Shown: positions 1 to 7,294, counted from the first letter of the stretch. The stretch: DNA of 10,774 nucleotides from UBA6544 sp049601975 (GCA_049601975.1 JBMYRC010000133.1:1-10774); one strand, 5' to 3'. Notes: generated by a model from the letters alone, not told the origin. Made by a program: numbers and translations.

Positions 1-135
1 CATCGTTTCGAGAAAGTTAGCGGCCGTTACAACGGCCCGGTCCCAAAGCATGAAGATACCAGACTTGAAGCTGTTACCACGGCTTCGATCGACAAAGACA
101 AGGTGGCGGTTGATTTAAGGTTTTGGGAGAACTGA
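1..135 (+). CDS. 3' end of an unrecognised gene (partial)
   Basis: The frame starting at base 1 stays open for 44 codons to a TGA at 133-135, so this is read as the C-terminal tail of a gene that begins before the window. The tail is hydrophilic and mixed in charge, and ends in VAVDLRFWEN. It has no membrane segment and no cysteine motif. I do not recognise the family. Support is limited to the uninterrupted frame running in from the window edge and a protein-like composition; 44 open codons could occur by chance. If real, the gene converges on hemY across a gap of about 120 bp. Confidence 0.5.
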   Translation, partial: HRFEKVSGRYNGPVPKHEDTRLEAVTTASIDKDKVAVDLRFWEN

Positions 136-255
136 ATAAGAGGGTATACTTGCTTATCGCACGGCTGCCAATCCAAAACCCCGCGAACAGATTAGCAGAG
201 ATGTGCGAACCGCATGGCCAAAATACCTCCGCGGCTTTCGTGCCAAATCTGAACC
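136..255. other. convergent intergenic gap with an interrupted palindrome
   Basis: This gap lies between the stop of the partial plus-strand gene and the stop of hemY. I see no tRNA-like fold and no hairpin followed by a T-run on either strand. The one structured element starts right after the TGA: at 136-157, ATAAG, three bases, the self-complementary GTATAC, three bases, then CTTAT, giving a symmetric interrupted palindrome. It may be a protein-binding site or chance. Confidence 0.35.
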
Positions 256-1602
256 TCAACCCTGGGAGTTTGCGAGAAGCGGGACTGAACCCGAATATTC
301 AATTTGCTCACGAGGCGTCGCCGATGGCGGCGCCTTCCATCGCAGGTCTCCGAACGTTCCGCAAGTTCCACAAGCTGTGCTCCACTGATCTGCATGCGAC
401 CCACAGCTTTCACAAATCCATGATTTATCAGCGGTGGCGGTCGCCGCCGATCTACGCCAGGTATCCCCGGCCTCGGCATTGCCGTTTTCGCCTTCCTCTA
501 TATTCGCCATAAGCAGACAGGAGGAAGCCGTCGGCCGGTCCTGCAGTATCGAGCTAAGGTAACGTCTCGCTTCACCCCACAATTGGGCTTTAAATGCGTA
601 CTCCGCCAACAATAAAGCACCATCGGAATCTGGATGAGCAATCAGTTTCTGAAGCGCCTTAAATCTATCAACTGGTCGATCGGAAGCCCCCATTTCCGCA
701 TATTCATGGGCGACACCGGGATAGTTGGTGCGCGCCCACGTTTGCTCCAATACCCGGATCGCACGTCGCTTTTTGCCGTCCACATTGAGCAGGCGGGCAT
801 ATTCTATTGACGACGAGACAAGTAAAGGATCGAGGTCATAGGCTTCTCTCATAAAACCTTTAGCGGCTTCCGTATCGCCCAAGTCGGAAGCCGACCTTCC
901 CCGCTCATAAAGCACTAATGCGCGATTTTTCTTTCCCTCTTCCGATGTAACCGCATGACGTCTGATCGCTTCGGTCATCGTTTTATCAGCAGCGACCCAA
1001 TCAAACGCCATAATTTGAAGATCGAAGAGTTGAGGTAAAACCCACGCCGCATCCGGTTTTAGCTTTCTTATTTTCTTCCCCAACCGCAGCGCTTCCGCTT
1101 TATTTCCCTCAGCCATCGCTTGTTCGAACAATCCGCGCAGTCCCGCCAATCCAGCGTCGCCTTCCTGTTGAATTGCTTGAAAGTGCTCCTTGGCGAGAGC
1201 TGTCTTTCCCTGTAACGCCGCCGCTTGAGCAATCAGAAGGTGGCCCGCGGCGGGCGCTCCCAACAAAGTATCGGCTCGATTGGCATGCCGTAACGCACCA
1301 GCCGCATCACCGGCCGCGAGCGATATCATGCCTTGCGCTAATTCTCGGTATCCTTTTCGCTCTCGATTTAGATGATGGGAGGACAGTAACCTGCTGGGCG
1401 CTTGACGTAAGTATCTCCAAAAACGGTAAGAAATCGCCGTCGCCAACGCCAACAAAACGACAATCAGAACCAGAATCCCTATCGGTGGATCAATCCGCCA
1501 ATCACGCCAAACAATTGTTACCGTTCCCGGCTCATTCGCGAGCCAAACACTGGCCAATACCAGCAATATCAGTTGCAGAAAAAAGAGTGCGGATCGAATC
1601 AT
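256..1602 (-). CDS. hemY: HemY-like inner-membrane TPR protein with C-terminal zinc ribbon
   Basis: This is a HemY_N-type protein of 448 residues, the family encoded beside hemC/hemD in many proteobacteria. It is distinct from the protoporphyrinogen oxidase also called HemY in Firmicutes. Two hydrophobic segments at about residues 4-22 and 41-58 form the N-terminal membrane hairpin, with the family-typical pattern of a tryptophan-rich loop (VWRDWRIDPP) between them. A long alanine-rich helical region with TPR-like repeats spans about 85-385. At 397-414 there is a CxxC-x10-CxxC zinc-ribbon or rubredoxin-like motif (Cys397, 400, 411, 414), followed by DLRW. The ATG overlaps the upstream Mic60-like stop as ATGA, so translation is probably coupled. 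The family is thought to act in a late heme-synthesis complex at the membrane, but its molecular role is not settled. A C-terminal metal ribbon after TPRs and an N-terminal anchor also recalls LapB, but the two-segment N-terminus and heme context favour HemY. Confidence 0.85.
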   Translation of the reverse strand: MIRSALFFLQLILLVLASVWLANEPGTVTIVWRDWRIDPPIGILVLIVVLLALATAISYRFWRYLRQAPSRLLSSHHLNRERKGYRELAQGMISLAAGDAAGALRHANRADTLLGAPAAGHLLIAQAAALQGKTALAKEHFQAIQQEGDAGLAGLRGLFEQAMAEGNKAEALRLGKKIRKLKPDAAWVLPQLFDLQIMAFDWVAADKTMTEAIRRHAVTSEEGKKNRALVLYERGRSASDLGDTEAAKGFMREAYDLDPLLVSSSIEYARLLNVDGKKRRAIRVLEQTWARTNYPGVAHEYAEMGASDRPVDRFKALQKLIAHPDSDGALLLAEYAFKAQLWGEARRYLSSILQDRPTASSCLLMANIEEGENGNAEAGDTWRRSAATATADKSWICESCGSHADQWSTACGTCGTFGDLRWKAPPSATPREQIEYSGSVPLLANSQG

Positions 1603-3053
1603 TGCACGACCCTTTTCTTTGGCGACGGCGTGGAATTTTCAATCGAGGAGCCGGAACGACCAACAATGGCCTCTTGCAGACGCAACAAATCCTTCTCCAA
1701 GCGTAAGCGTACGCCGATCTTCCCTCGCCAGGAATCGACTTTGTCGCCGTAGCCTTGGGTAACTTCGATCGCGGTCTTGAAATCACCTTTTGCAAGCGCT
1801 CTTTCCGCCAGCGTTATCGGCGAACTGCTCCCGTCACCGATTCGTCGCAATCCAACAGCAGCCTTTAACTGCGCCCAAGCCCCATCCGCCAAACCCCAAC
1901 CTTCCGCTGGGGGGCGGCCCGCTGCCAGGATAGTCCGGATTTGACTAAACTCCTGATTCAGCTCAGCGCTTGTAACCAACCCTTGTGCTGCGCCAACCTC
2001 GAATTCCTCAAGAATTTCGGTGACGGTCAAATCTTGAGATGCAATACGCCGAATACGCTCCAAGGCATTTTTAATATTCGAACCCGACTGCACGGCCGCT
2101 TCCAACTGTCCCATCGCAACAATCAAAGCGACGTCAGCGCTAGCCGCTCCCCCGCGCCGCGAGATTGCCTTGGAGATTTTCTTCTCAGCACTCTTTTGTC
2201 CTGATTGAAGTGATGCGATTTTCATGTTCGCGTCATCAAACCGTGATTTTAGTTCGGCAATGGCCGCCGCTGCCTTTGAAGCCTCTTTAGAGGAAGCTTC
2301 ACTAAACTGCCTCTTCGCTGCCAACACCTCAGTCCCAATTTCAGTTATGCTCGCCCGCAATTGTGCAATTTCGGCAGCATTATCGCCCTTACCAACAGTC
2401 GACAGATTCCCCGCGACGGCCTCGATCCGAAGACTAATATCTTCAATTCTCCGCTCTAGTTTTTCGCGATTGGCGGCATTCTCGGCCAATGCCCGGGAAT
2501 TTGCGTCGAGTTTTTGGAAAACTCTCTTCTCAAATTCGTCTAAACGCCCGTAGACATTCTCCAGATTGACGGGCCCCGGTGCGGGGAAAAGGCCAGGGCG
2601 AAATATACTAACGCCGACGGCGAGCAGCGCCAGTAGCGACAGAAACACTGCTATCCCTGCGAATGCCCCGCCACGCCTTAGAGGAACGGCGACTGTATCT
2701 GATTGATCGACGCTTATGTCCGCTTCCGGGATTGGATTGGCTGTCTCAGCATTATCGGTCTCCGTTTCCGTTATCGTCTCTACCTTTTTAGACATTTCGG
2801 CGTTTGGAGAGACCTCATCGCTTTCAACGCCCACCCCATCTTCTGAAATACTGATGCCTAACTCCGTTAGTGTATGCTCAATTTCCGTATGTCTGTTCTC
2901 AGGAATACGTCCACGTGTCTTCCAACCTTGGACGGTGGTTACTGGAACACCAAGCTTTGCGGCGGCAGGGCGAATACCGCCAAGCGCCTGTATGATTTCT
3001 TCCGCATTCGGAAACGTACGCTCCCCGCTGCCGGAATCGTTAGCTTGTTCCAT
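1599..3053 (-). CDS. Mic60/mitofilin-like membrane coiled-coil protein with N-terminal HTH domain
   Basis: This 484-residue protein has four visible parts. Residues 18-67 form a small helical domain that looks like a helix-turn-helix: IIQALGG, then AAAKLGVPVTTVQGWKTRG as the turn and recognition helix, then RIPENRH. This resembles YdaS/carph-isopro-type DNA-binding domains. Residues about 68-122 are an acidic linker. Residues about 131-151 are a single transmembrane helix preceded by LRRGG, predicting the N-terminus in the cytoplasm. The rest would be periplasmic: heptad-rich coiled coil at about 164-298, then a helical C-terminal region ending near 465 like that of alphaproteobacterial Mic60 (COG4223). 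Mic60 shapes membranes, and its bacterial gene commonly sits in the heme operon. The start is ATG 3053, because AGAGG lies 6 nt upstream; the TTG at 3059 falls within that spacer. It overlaps hemD by 14 bp and hemY by 4 bp. The mitofilin assignment rests on layout and context, not on an alignment. Confidence 0.75.
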   Translation of the reverse strand: MEQANDSGSGERTFPNAEEIIQALGGIRPAAAKLGVPVTTVQGWKTRGRIPENRHTEIEHTLTELGISISEDGVGVESDEVSPNAEMSKKVETITETETDNAETANPIPEADISVDQSDTVAVPLRRGGAFAGIAVFLSLLALLAVGVSIFRPGLFPAPGPVNLENVYGRLDEFEKRVFQKLDANSRALAENAANREKLERRIEDISLRIEAVAGNLSTVGKGDNAAEIAQLRASITEIGTEVLAAKRQFSEASSKEASKAAAAIAELKSRFDDANMKIASLQSGQKSAEKKISKAISRRGGAASADVALIVAMGQLEAAVQSGSNIKNALERIRRIASQDLTVTEILEEFEVGAAQGLVTSAELNQEFSQIRTILAAGRPPAEGWGLADGAWAQLKAAVGLRRIGDGSSSPITLAERALAKGDFKTAIEVTQGYGDKVDSWRGKIGVRLRLEKDLLRLQEAIVGRSGSSIENSTPSPKKRVVQ

Positions 3054-3789
3054 TATCAACCTCTAATTCGCCAAACAACTGCATCAACGCTTCGAAATTT
3101 GGTTCGCTCGCAATCAATATTTGGCGCCATGGTATTCCTTTAACCGGTATGGCCACCGCCGGACTAAGACATATAACTGACATATCCTGGCCACGATCAA
3201 GGATACCCGAATATTCCGCCAGCTTAGCAAACGTACGCGCGGTTCTCGGAGAGAATAACGCAACACAATCGACCGCTCCATTCCGAATCGTTTGAATTGT
3301 ACGCGTACTCAATTCTTCCGACATCCGTGATTCGTACATCGCTTTTCTGGCCATCTGGTATCCCAATCGTTGCAGCTCTCCACTCAGATCGCCAGCTGTA
3401 ACGCTACCCGCCACGTGTAGAAGCGGGCCCGATACGGGTCCAATTGTTCGCACTATCAGAGCGGCCAGCGATTCCACGTTACCGTCAGCACTGAACACTT
3501 GCTGAAAGCCCGCTTCCTGCGCGAACCGGGCGGTACTGTCGCCAACCGCAAATACCGGTATGTCGCGTTGCGCGGAAACGCGCGCAAAGGCCCTCACGCC
3601 ATTCCTGGACGTAAAAATTAGCGCCTTAAAATTCTCCAGATCGGGCGCCGCCCCATCGAAAAACGATATCTGCAATAAGGGCTCGGAGACTACGGTCATA
3701 CCGAGTTGCGACAATCGCTCATTCAGTTCCGCAGCATCTTCCAACGGCCGCGTATTCAAGACACAGCGCGGTCGGGATTCCGACGTCAT
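3040..3789 (-). CDS. hemD: uroporphyrinogen-III synthase
   Basis: HemD cyclises hydroxymethylbilane with inversion of ring D to give uroporphyrinogen III, the branch-point precursor of heme and corrinoids, in the cytoplasm. The 249-residue length is normal for the family. Sequence conservation in HemD is low, but the landmarks are present: NTRP near residues 12-15, LIFTSRNGVRAFA at 57-69, AVGDSTA at 81-87, LLHVAG at 123-128, ALFSPRTARTF at 177-187 and CLSPAVA at 207-213. Together they match the two alternating alpha/beta domains. Its ATG overlaps the hemC stop as ATGA (4 bp), so the enzyme supplying its unstable substrate is encoded immediately upstream. The gene overlaps the Mic60-like gene at its 3' end. 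No strong Shine-Dalgarno sequence precedes the ATG, consistent with coupling to hemC translation. Confidence 0.93.
   Translation of the reverse strand: MTSESRPRCVLNTRPLEDAAELNERLSQLGMTVVSEPLLQISFFDGAAPDLENFKALIFTSRNGVRAFARVSAQRDIPVFAVGDSTARFAQEAGFQQVFSADGNVESLAALIVRTIGPVSGPLLHVAGSVTAGDLSGELQRLGYQMARKAMYESRMSEELSTRTIQTIRNGAVDCVALFSPRTARTFAKLAEYSGILDRGQDMSVICLSPAVAIPVKGIPWRQILIASEPNFEALMQLFGELEVDNGTS
3060..3064 (-). promoter_or_regulatory. ribosome binding site deciding the Mic60-like start
   Basis: The minus strand reads AGAGG followed by TTGATA and then ATG, an ideal 6-nt spacing. It lies inside the end of hemD, so the downstream gene can be reinitiated there. It favours the ATG at 3053 over the upstream in-frame TTG at 3059, which would abut the site. 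Confidence 0.6.
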
Positions 3790-4709
3790 GGCAAAAAGTC
3801 AGGTCCAGCCGTCGACTTTAATTCTTGCCCGGCATCTATTCCCATATTTAAGGCGTCGGAGATTTGCCCCCGACGCTCCGTCGCATGAACAATTGACCCA
3901 TCTGGTTTGGCCACAAGCGCCCGCAAATAGATAGTACCCTCATTCTCCTCCGCGAGCCCCGCAATCGGCGTGCGACAGGACCCGTCGAGCTCCGCGAGAA
4001 CCGCTCTTTCCGCCGTCACCTCTGCCGCCGTCACCTCGTCGTTGAGAACCTGAGATAGCTCCAAGGTATCAACATCACTCTCCCGTATCTCCAGCGCGAT
4101 CGCACCTTGTCCCACAGCCGGTAAAAGCTTGTCCGTTTCCAGCAATTCGGAAACGACTCTGGTGTTCTCAAGCCTATTAAGACCCGCCATTGCCAAAATT
4201 GTAGCATCCGCCTCGCCATCTTTTAATTTTCGCAATCGCGTCTGTACATTGCCGCGAAACGGAATCACGGTCAGATCCGGTCGTCGCGCCAATATCTGGG
4301 CCTGGCGGCGTAAGGAAGCGGTACCAATGACGCTTCCTGACGCCAGACTATCGAGATCCTGACCGTCTCGAGATATCAGCGCATCTCTCGAATCTTCGCG
4401 CGTGAGGATCGGACCTAAAACCAAACCAGCCGGGAATTCGGTGAGCATGTCCTTCGCCGAATGAACGGCAATGTCCACTCTTCCATCGAATAGCGCTTGC
4501 TCGATTTCCTTGGTGAACAGGCCTTTGCCACCGATTGCCGCCAGCGTCCGGTCTTGAATGCGGTCTCCGGTCGTCGAAATGACCACAATTTCTACCGCTA
4601 AATCCGTATGAACCGCTACCAAACGATCCCGCACCAACTCTGCTTGAATCAACGCCAGAGGTGAGCCGCGCGTTCCAAGCCTTAAGATTTTTTCGTTATC
4701 CATTTTCAT
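3786..4709 (-). CDS. hemC: hydroxymethylbilane synthase (porphobilinogen deaminase)
   Basis: HemC condenses four porphobilinogens into hydroxymethylbilane using a covalently bound dipyrromethane cofactor. The 307-residue protein is full length. Diagnostic motifs are LRLGTRGSPLAL at 9-20, GKGLFTKEIE at 61-70, AVHSAKD at 81-87 with the catalytic Asp at 87, IGTASLRRQAQ at 128-138, FRGNVQTRLRKL at 151-162, LPAVGQGAIALE at 196-207, and LDGSCRTPIAG at 241-251, where Cys245 is the cofactor-attachment residue. The segment after HSAKD reads MLTEFP where the family usually has VPT-LP; this is unlikely to matter. It is the first gene of the minus-strand heme operon and is divergent from tsaD. Two in-frame ATGs (4709 and 4703) are possible; neither has a clear Shine-Dalgarno sequence, and the first is kept by default. 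Confidence 0.96.
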   Translation of the reverse strand: MKMDNEKILRLGTRGSPLALIQAELVRDRLVAVHTDLAVEIVVISTTGDRIQDRTLAAIGGKGLFTKEIEQALFDGRVDIAVHSAKDMLTEFPAGLVLGPILTREDSRDALISRDGQDLDSLASGSVIGTASLRRQAQILARRPDLTVIPFRGNVQTRLRKLKDGEADATILAMAGLNRLENTRVVSELLETDKLLPAVGQGAIALEIRESDVDTLELSQVLNDEVTAAEVTAERAVLAELDGSCRTPIAGLAEENEGTIYLRALVAKPDGSIVHATERRGQISDALNMGIDAGQELKSTAGPDFLP

Positions 4710-4788
4710 GTCACATATTTATTGTTTCAACGACAGGACCATAAGAGATTTGCACCTTCGGACATCACCTCATACAAGCTAGAGCATC
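4710..4788. promoter_or_regulatory. divergent promoter region between hemC and tsaD
   Basis: These 79 bp must hold the start signals for both the heme operon and the tsaD cluster. On the plus strand, TTGCAC (4750-4755) and TACAAG (4773-4778) are 17 bp apart and could be weak -35 and -10 boxes. They would put transcription start within a few bases of the tsaD ATG. On the minus strand I see an AT-rich stretch next to hemC but no convincing pair of boxes. No riboswitch-like fold is apparent. Confidence 0.4.
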
Positions 4789-5832
4789 ATGTTGGTAATG
4801 GGCATCGAAACATCATGCGACGAAACTGCCGTCGCAATCGTCGCTGACGACCGCCGAATTCTCTCCAATAGAATTCTATCGCAGCTTGATGAACACCGTC
4901 CATATGGCGGTGTTGTCCCCGAAATTGCCGCCCGCAGTCACTTGCAGCACCTGCCCAGAATTACGCGTTCGGCATTGGACAATGCTGGGGTGAGTTTTTC
5001 AGACCTCGATGGCGTTGCGGTGACGGCAGGCCCTGGCCTAATTGGCGGAGTAATGATTGGGTTAATGGCCGCAAAGTCCATCGCACTTGTGCACGAGTTG
5101 CCGTTTATCGCCATCAATCACATGGAAGCTCATGCGCTCACGCCGCGCCTTACCGATAACATCACGTTTCCCTATCTCGCCTTATTGGTATCTGGCGGAC
5201 ACAGCCAATTTGTCGCTGTTGCCGGACCGAATCAACACACGATTTATGGCGCCACGATCGACGACGCCATCGGCGAAGCTTTTGATAAAACCGCTGCCTT
5301 GTTAGGTCTCCCCTATCCGGGTGGCCCCTCAATTGAAAACATCGCCCGCGATGGTGATCCACTAACCTATCAATTGCCGCGCCCGATGAAGGGGCGCCCG
5401 AATTGCGATTTTTCGTTCTCCGGCCTCAAGACGGCAGTTCGGAAATTGGCGGAAAAAACGGACACCAATCTCGATGCTACGGCTACGGTTGCCAACATTG
5501 CCGCATGCTTCCAATTGGCAGCGGCAGACGTGGTTTCCGACCGCACTACCAATGCGATCCAACGCTTCAAAGCCGATTACCCGGAGGGGAATACCTTGGT
5601 CGCTGCTGGGGGCGTCGCATCAAATCTCACCCTGCGCGCCGCTCTTGAGGAGACTGCCGCGAAAGCAGGATTGCAATTCGTCGCACCCCCACCAGCGCTT
5701 TGCACTGACAATGGCGCTATGGTTGCCTGGGCGGGTATAGAGCACCTCAATGTCGGCCTCCAAGACACATTCGCCTTTGCACCCCGCCCTCGGTGGCCGC
5801 TTGACGAATTGGCCGTGACGGGACAAGGCTAG
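4789..5832 (+). CDS. tsaD: tRNA N6-adenosine threonylcarbamoyltransferase TsaD
   Basis: TsaD transfers the threonylcarbamoyl group from threonylcarbamoyl-AMP to A37 of ANN-decoding tRNAs, working with TsaB and TsaE. At 347 residues it is complete. Family signatures are GIETSCDET at 5-13, the HxxxH metal site in NHMEAH (His111 and His115), VSGGHS at 134-139, YGATIDDAIGEAFDK at 153-167, FSFSGLKTA at 208-216, VAAGGVASN at 271-279, and CTDNGAM at 305-311 with the third metal ligand Asp308. All expected ASKHA-fold ATP and iron-binding residues are present. The first ATG is chosen because alphaproteobacterial homologues typically begin MLVLGIETS; an internal ATG lies at 4798. No strong Shine-Dalgarno is visible. 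gpsA starts 3 bp after the stop, so the two are almost certainly co-transcribed. Confidence 0.97.
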   Translation: MLVMGIETSCDETAVAIVADDRRILSNRILSQLDEHRPYGGVVPEIAARSHLQHLPRITRSALDNAGVSFSDLDGVAVTAGPGLIGGVMIGLMAAKSIALVHELPFIAINHMEAHALTPRLTDNITFPYLALLVSGGHSQFVAVAGPNQHTIYGATIDDAIGEAFDKTAALLGLPYPGGPSIENIARDGDPLTYQLPRPMKGRPNCDFSFSGLKTAVRKLAEKTDTNLDATATVANIAACFQLAAADVVSDRTTNAIQRFKADYPEGNTLVAAGGVASNLTLRAALEETAAKAGLQFVAPPPALCTDNGAMVAWAGIEHLNVGLQDTFAFAPRPRWPLDELAVTGQG

Positions 5833-5835
5833 GCC

Positions 5836-6840
5836 ATGTCGAGAATTTCTGTCATCGGCGGCGGCGCGTGGGGTACTGCCCTCGCGTGCATTGTCCGCCG
5901 CGCCGGCCATGAAGCCGTCATGTGGGTTCGCGAACCGGAAGCCGTGGAATCGATAAACGCCAACCTTGGTAATCCCATTTTTCTGCCTGACGTTCCTCTT
6001 GAACACGACATCGTCGCGACAGCCGACCTCGCCGCTTCGGCCTCTAACGCGGATGCGATCTTGCTCGTCGTACCATCCCAGTTTTTACGCCAGGTGGTGG
6101 AAGAACTGAAACCAGGCCTCCCCGAAAATGTACCGCTGGTAATTTGTGCGAAAGGTGTCGAACAAGGAACTTGCGCGTTGATGACGGAAGTCGTCCAAGA
6201 ATCAGCGGGCGGACAGCCCATTGCAGTCTTGTCAGGTCCCACATTCGCGCGAGAAGTTGCGGGCGGCCTGCCGACTGCCGTAACCTTGGCTTGCTCGGAC
6301 CCAGGCATCGGAGAGCGCCTGATCGAACTCCTTGGCGGCGAGAAATTTCGCCCCTATCTGTCCGATGATCTGGTCGGTGCTGAAATTGGCGGCTCGGTTA
6401 AGAATGTCCTGGCCATCGCCTGCGGAATTGTGACCGGCAAGGAGTTCGGAGACAACGCGCGAGCGGCTTTGATCACCCGCGGCTTGGCGGAAATGGTACG
6501 ATTAGGCCTCGCCAAAGGCGCTAAATTCGAGACCATGATGGGGCTTTCCGGTCTTGGTGACCTCACATTGACATGTAACGGTCCGCAATCGCGGAATATG
6601 TCGCTTGGAATGGCGATCGGACAAGGCCGCACATTGGCGGAAATACTCTCGGAACGCCGCTCGGTCGCAGAAGGCGTCGATTCTTCCCGTTCCGTGATCG
6701 CGCTGGCGGAAAGTCTGAAGGTTGAAATGCCGATTTGCGACTCGGTGAATCGGATACTTCATCAAGGCGAAGCCGTTGATGATGTAATTCGAGCGCTTTT
6801 GCGGCGCCCATTCCGGTCGGAAATTCGAAAACTAAATTAA
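5836..6840 (+). CDS. gpsA: NAD(P)-dependent glycerol-3-phosphate dehydrogenase
   Basis: GpsA reduces dihydroxyacetone phosphate to sn-glycerol-3-phosphate, the backbone for phospholipid synthesis, in the cytoplasm. The 334-residue protein shows an N-terminal Rossmann motif IGGGAWGTALA at 7-17, NPIFLPD at 46-52, the dinucleotide-domain segment ILLVVPSQFLR at 75-85, CAKGVE at 104-109, VLSGPTFAREVA at 131-142, GGSVKNVLAIACG at 185-197 with the catalytic lysine at 189, GLSGLGDLTLTC at 236-247 and SRN at 252-254. The C-terminal helical substrate domain is intact. It follows tsaD by 3 bp, a pairing seen in many Alphaproteobacteria, and is followed after 40 bp by the EVE-domain gene. No anomalies were seen. 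Confidence 0.97.
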   Translation: MSRISVIGGGAWGTALACIVRRAGHEAVMWVREPEAVESINANLGNPIFLPDVPLEHDIVATADLAASASNADAILLVVPSQFLRQVVEELKPGLPENVPLVICAKGVEQGTCALMTEVVQESAGGQPIAVLSGPTFAREVAGGLPTAVTLACSDPGIGERLIELLGGEKFRPYLSDDLVGAEIGGSVKNVLAIACGIVTGKEFGDNARAALITRGLAEMVRLGLAKGAKFETMMGLSGLGDLTLTCNGPQSRNMSLGMAIGQGRTLAEILSERRSVAEGVDSSRSVIALAESLKVEMPICDSVNRILHQGEAVDDVIRALLRRPFRSEIRKLN

Positions 6841-6868
6841 TTGTAAGCAGGCAAGATTAATTTCGTTT

Positions 6869-6878
6869 GAGGAAAAGG
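6869..6878 (+). promoter_or_regulatory. ribosome binding site of the EVE-domain gene
   Basis: The purine-rich run GAGGAAAAGG ends 2 bases before the ATG at 6881, and its GAGG core lies 8 bases upstream. It supports that start within the 40-bp gap after gpsA. Confidence 0.5.
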
Positions 6879-6880
6879 TT

Positions 6881-7294
6881 ATGGCGTATTGGTTGATGAA
6901 ATCGGAACCCGGTGCTTGGTCCTGGGAAGATCAGGTCAAAGACGGCGTCGCGGAATGGGACGGGGTTCGCAATTACCAAGCCGCCAACAACATGAAGGCT
7001 ATGAAAAAAGGCGACAAAGTCTTTTTCTATCACTCCGTGAATGAAAAACAGATCGTCGGCATCGTGACGGTCGTAAAGGAATATTATCCCGATCCAAGCG
7101 ATCAATCTGGCCGGTTCGGTATGGTGGATGTGAAAGCGTTGCGTCCGTTCAAAGTGCCGGTAACCCTCGCGGATGTTAAAGCAGAGCCTCGGTTGGAGAA
7201 TCTCGCTCTCGTCCGGCAATCGCGACTGTCCGTTTTACCCATCGCTGACGATGAATGGGGCCTCATTTGCGCCATGGGCAAGACAAAACCGTGA
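6881..7294 (+). CDS. EVE-domain protein (PUA-like fold)
   Basis: This 137-residue protein is a stand-alone EVE domain, the family of human THYN1 and many bacterial homologues. EVE domains share the PUA-like fold and are proposed, with structural support in some cases, to bind modified bases in DNA or RNA. Hallmarks are the opening YWLMKSEP at 3-10, WDGVRNYQAANNM at 26-38, GDKVFFYHS at 44-52, IVGIVTVVKEYYPDP at 58-72, VDVKALRPF at 82-90, and the conserved LRQSRLSVLP-like segment at 110-120 (here LVRQSRLSVLP). The length is normal and the start is supported by the upstream purine-rich site. It overlaps the Rieske gene by 4 bp. The target base cannot be deduced from sequence. The tRNA-modification gene tsaD upstream is suggestive but not proof of an RNA role. 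Confidence 0.93.
   Translation: MAYWLMKSEPGAWSWEDQVKDGVAEWDGVRNYQAANNMKAMKKGDKVFFYHSVNEKQIVGIVTVVKEYYPDPSDQSGRFGMVDVKALRPFKVPVTLADVKAEPRLENLALVRQSRLSVLPIADDEWGLICAMGKTKP

Noticed and set aside
136..255. possible tRNA or small RNA in the left gap
   Set aside because: I could not fold a cloverleaf or find a conserved T-loop sequence, nor a terminator hairpin; only the short palindrome stands out.
123..512. 129-codon plus-strand frame near the left end
   Set aside because: It mostly lies antisense to the C-terminus of hemY, including the zinc-ribbon codons, and its product has no protein-like pattern.
1173..1706. 177-codon plus-strand frame across the hemY/Mic60-like joint
   Set aside because: It is antisense to the N-terminal membrane segments of hemY and the end of the Mic60-like gene, and lacks a recognisable domain or ribosome site.
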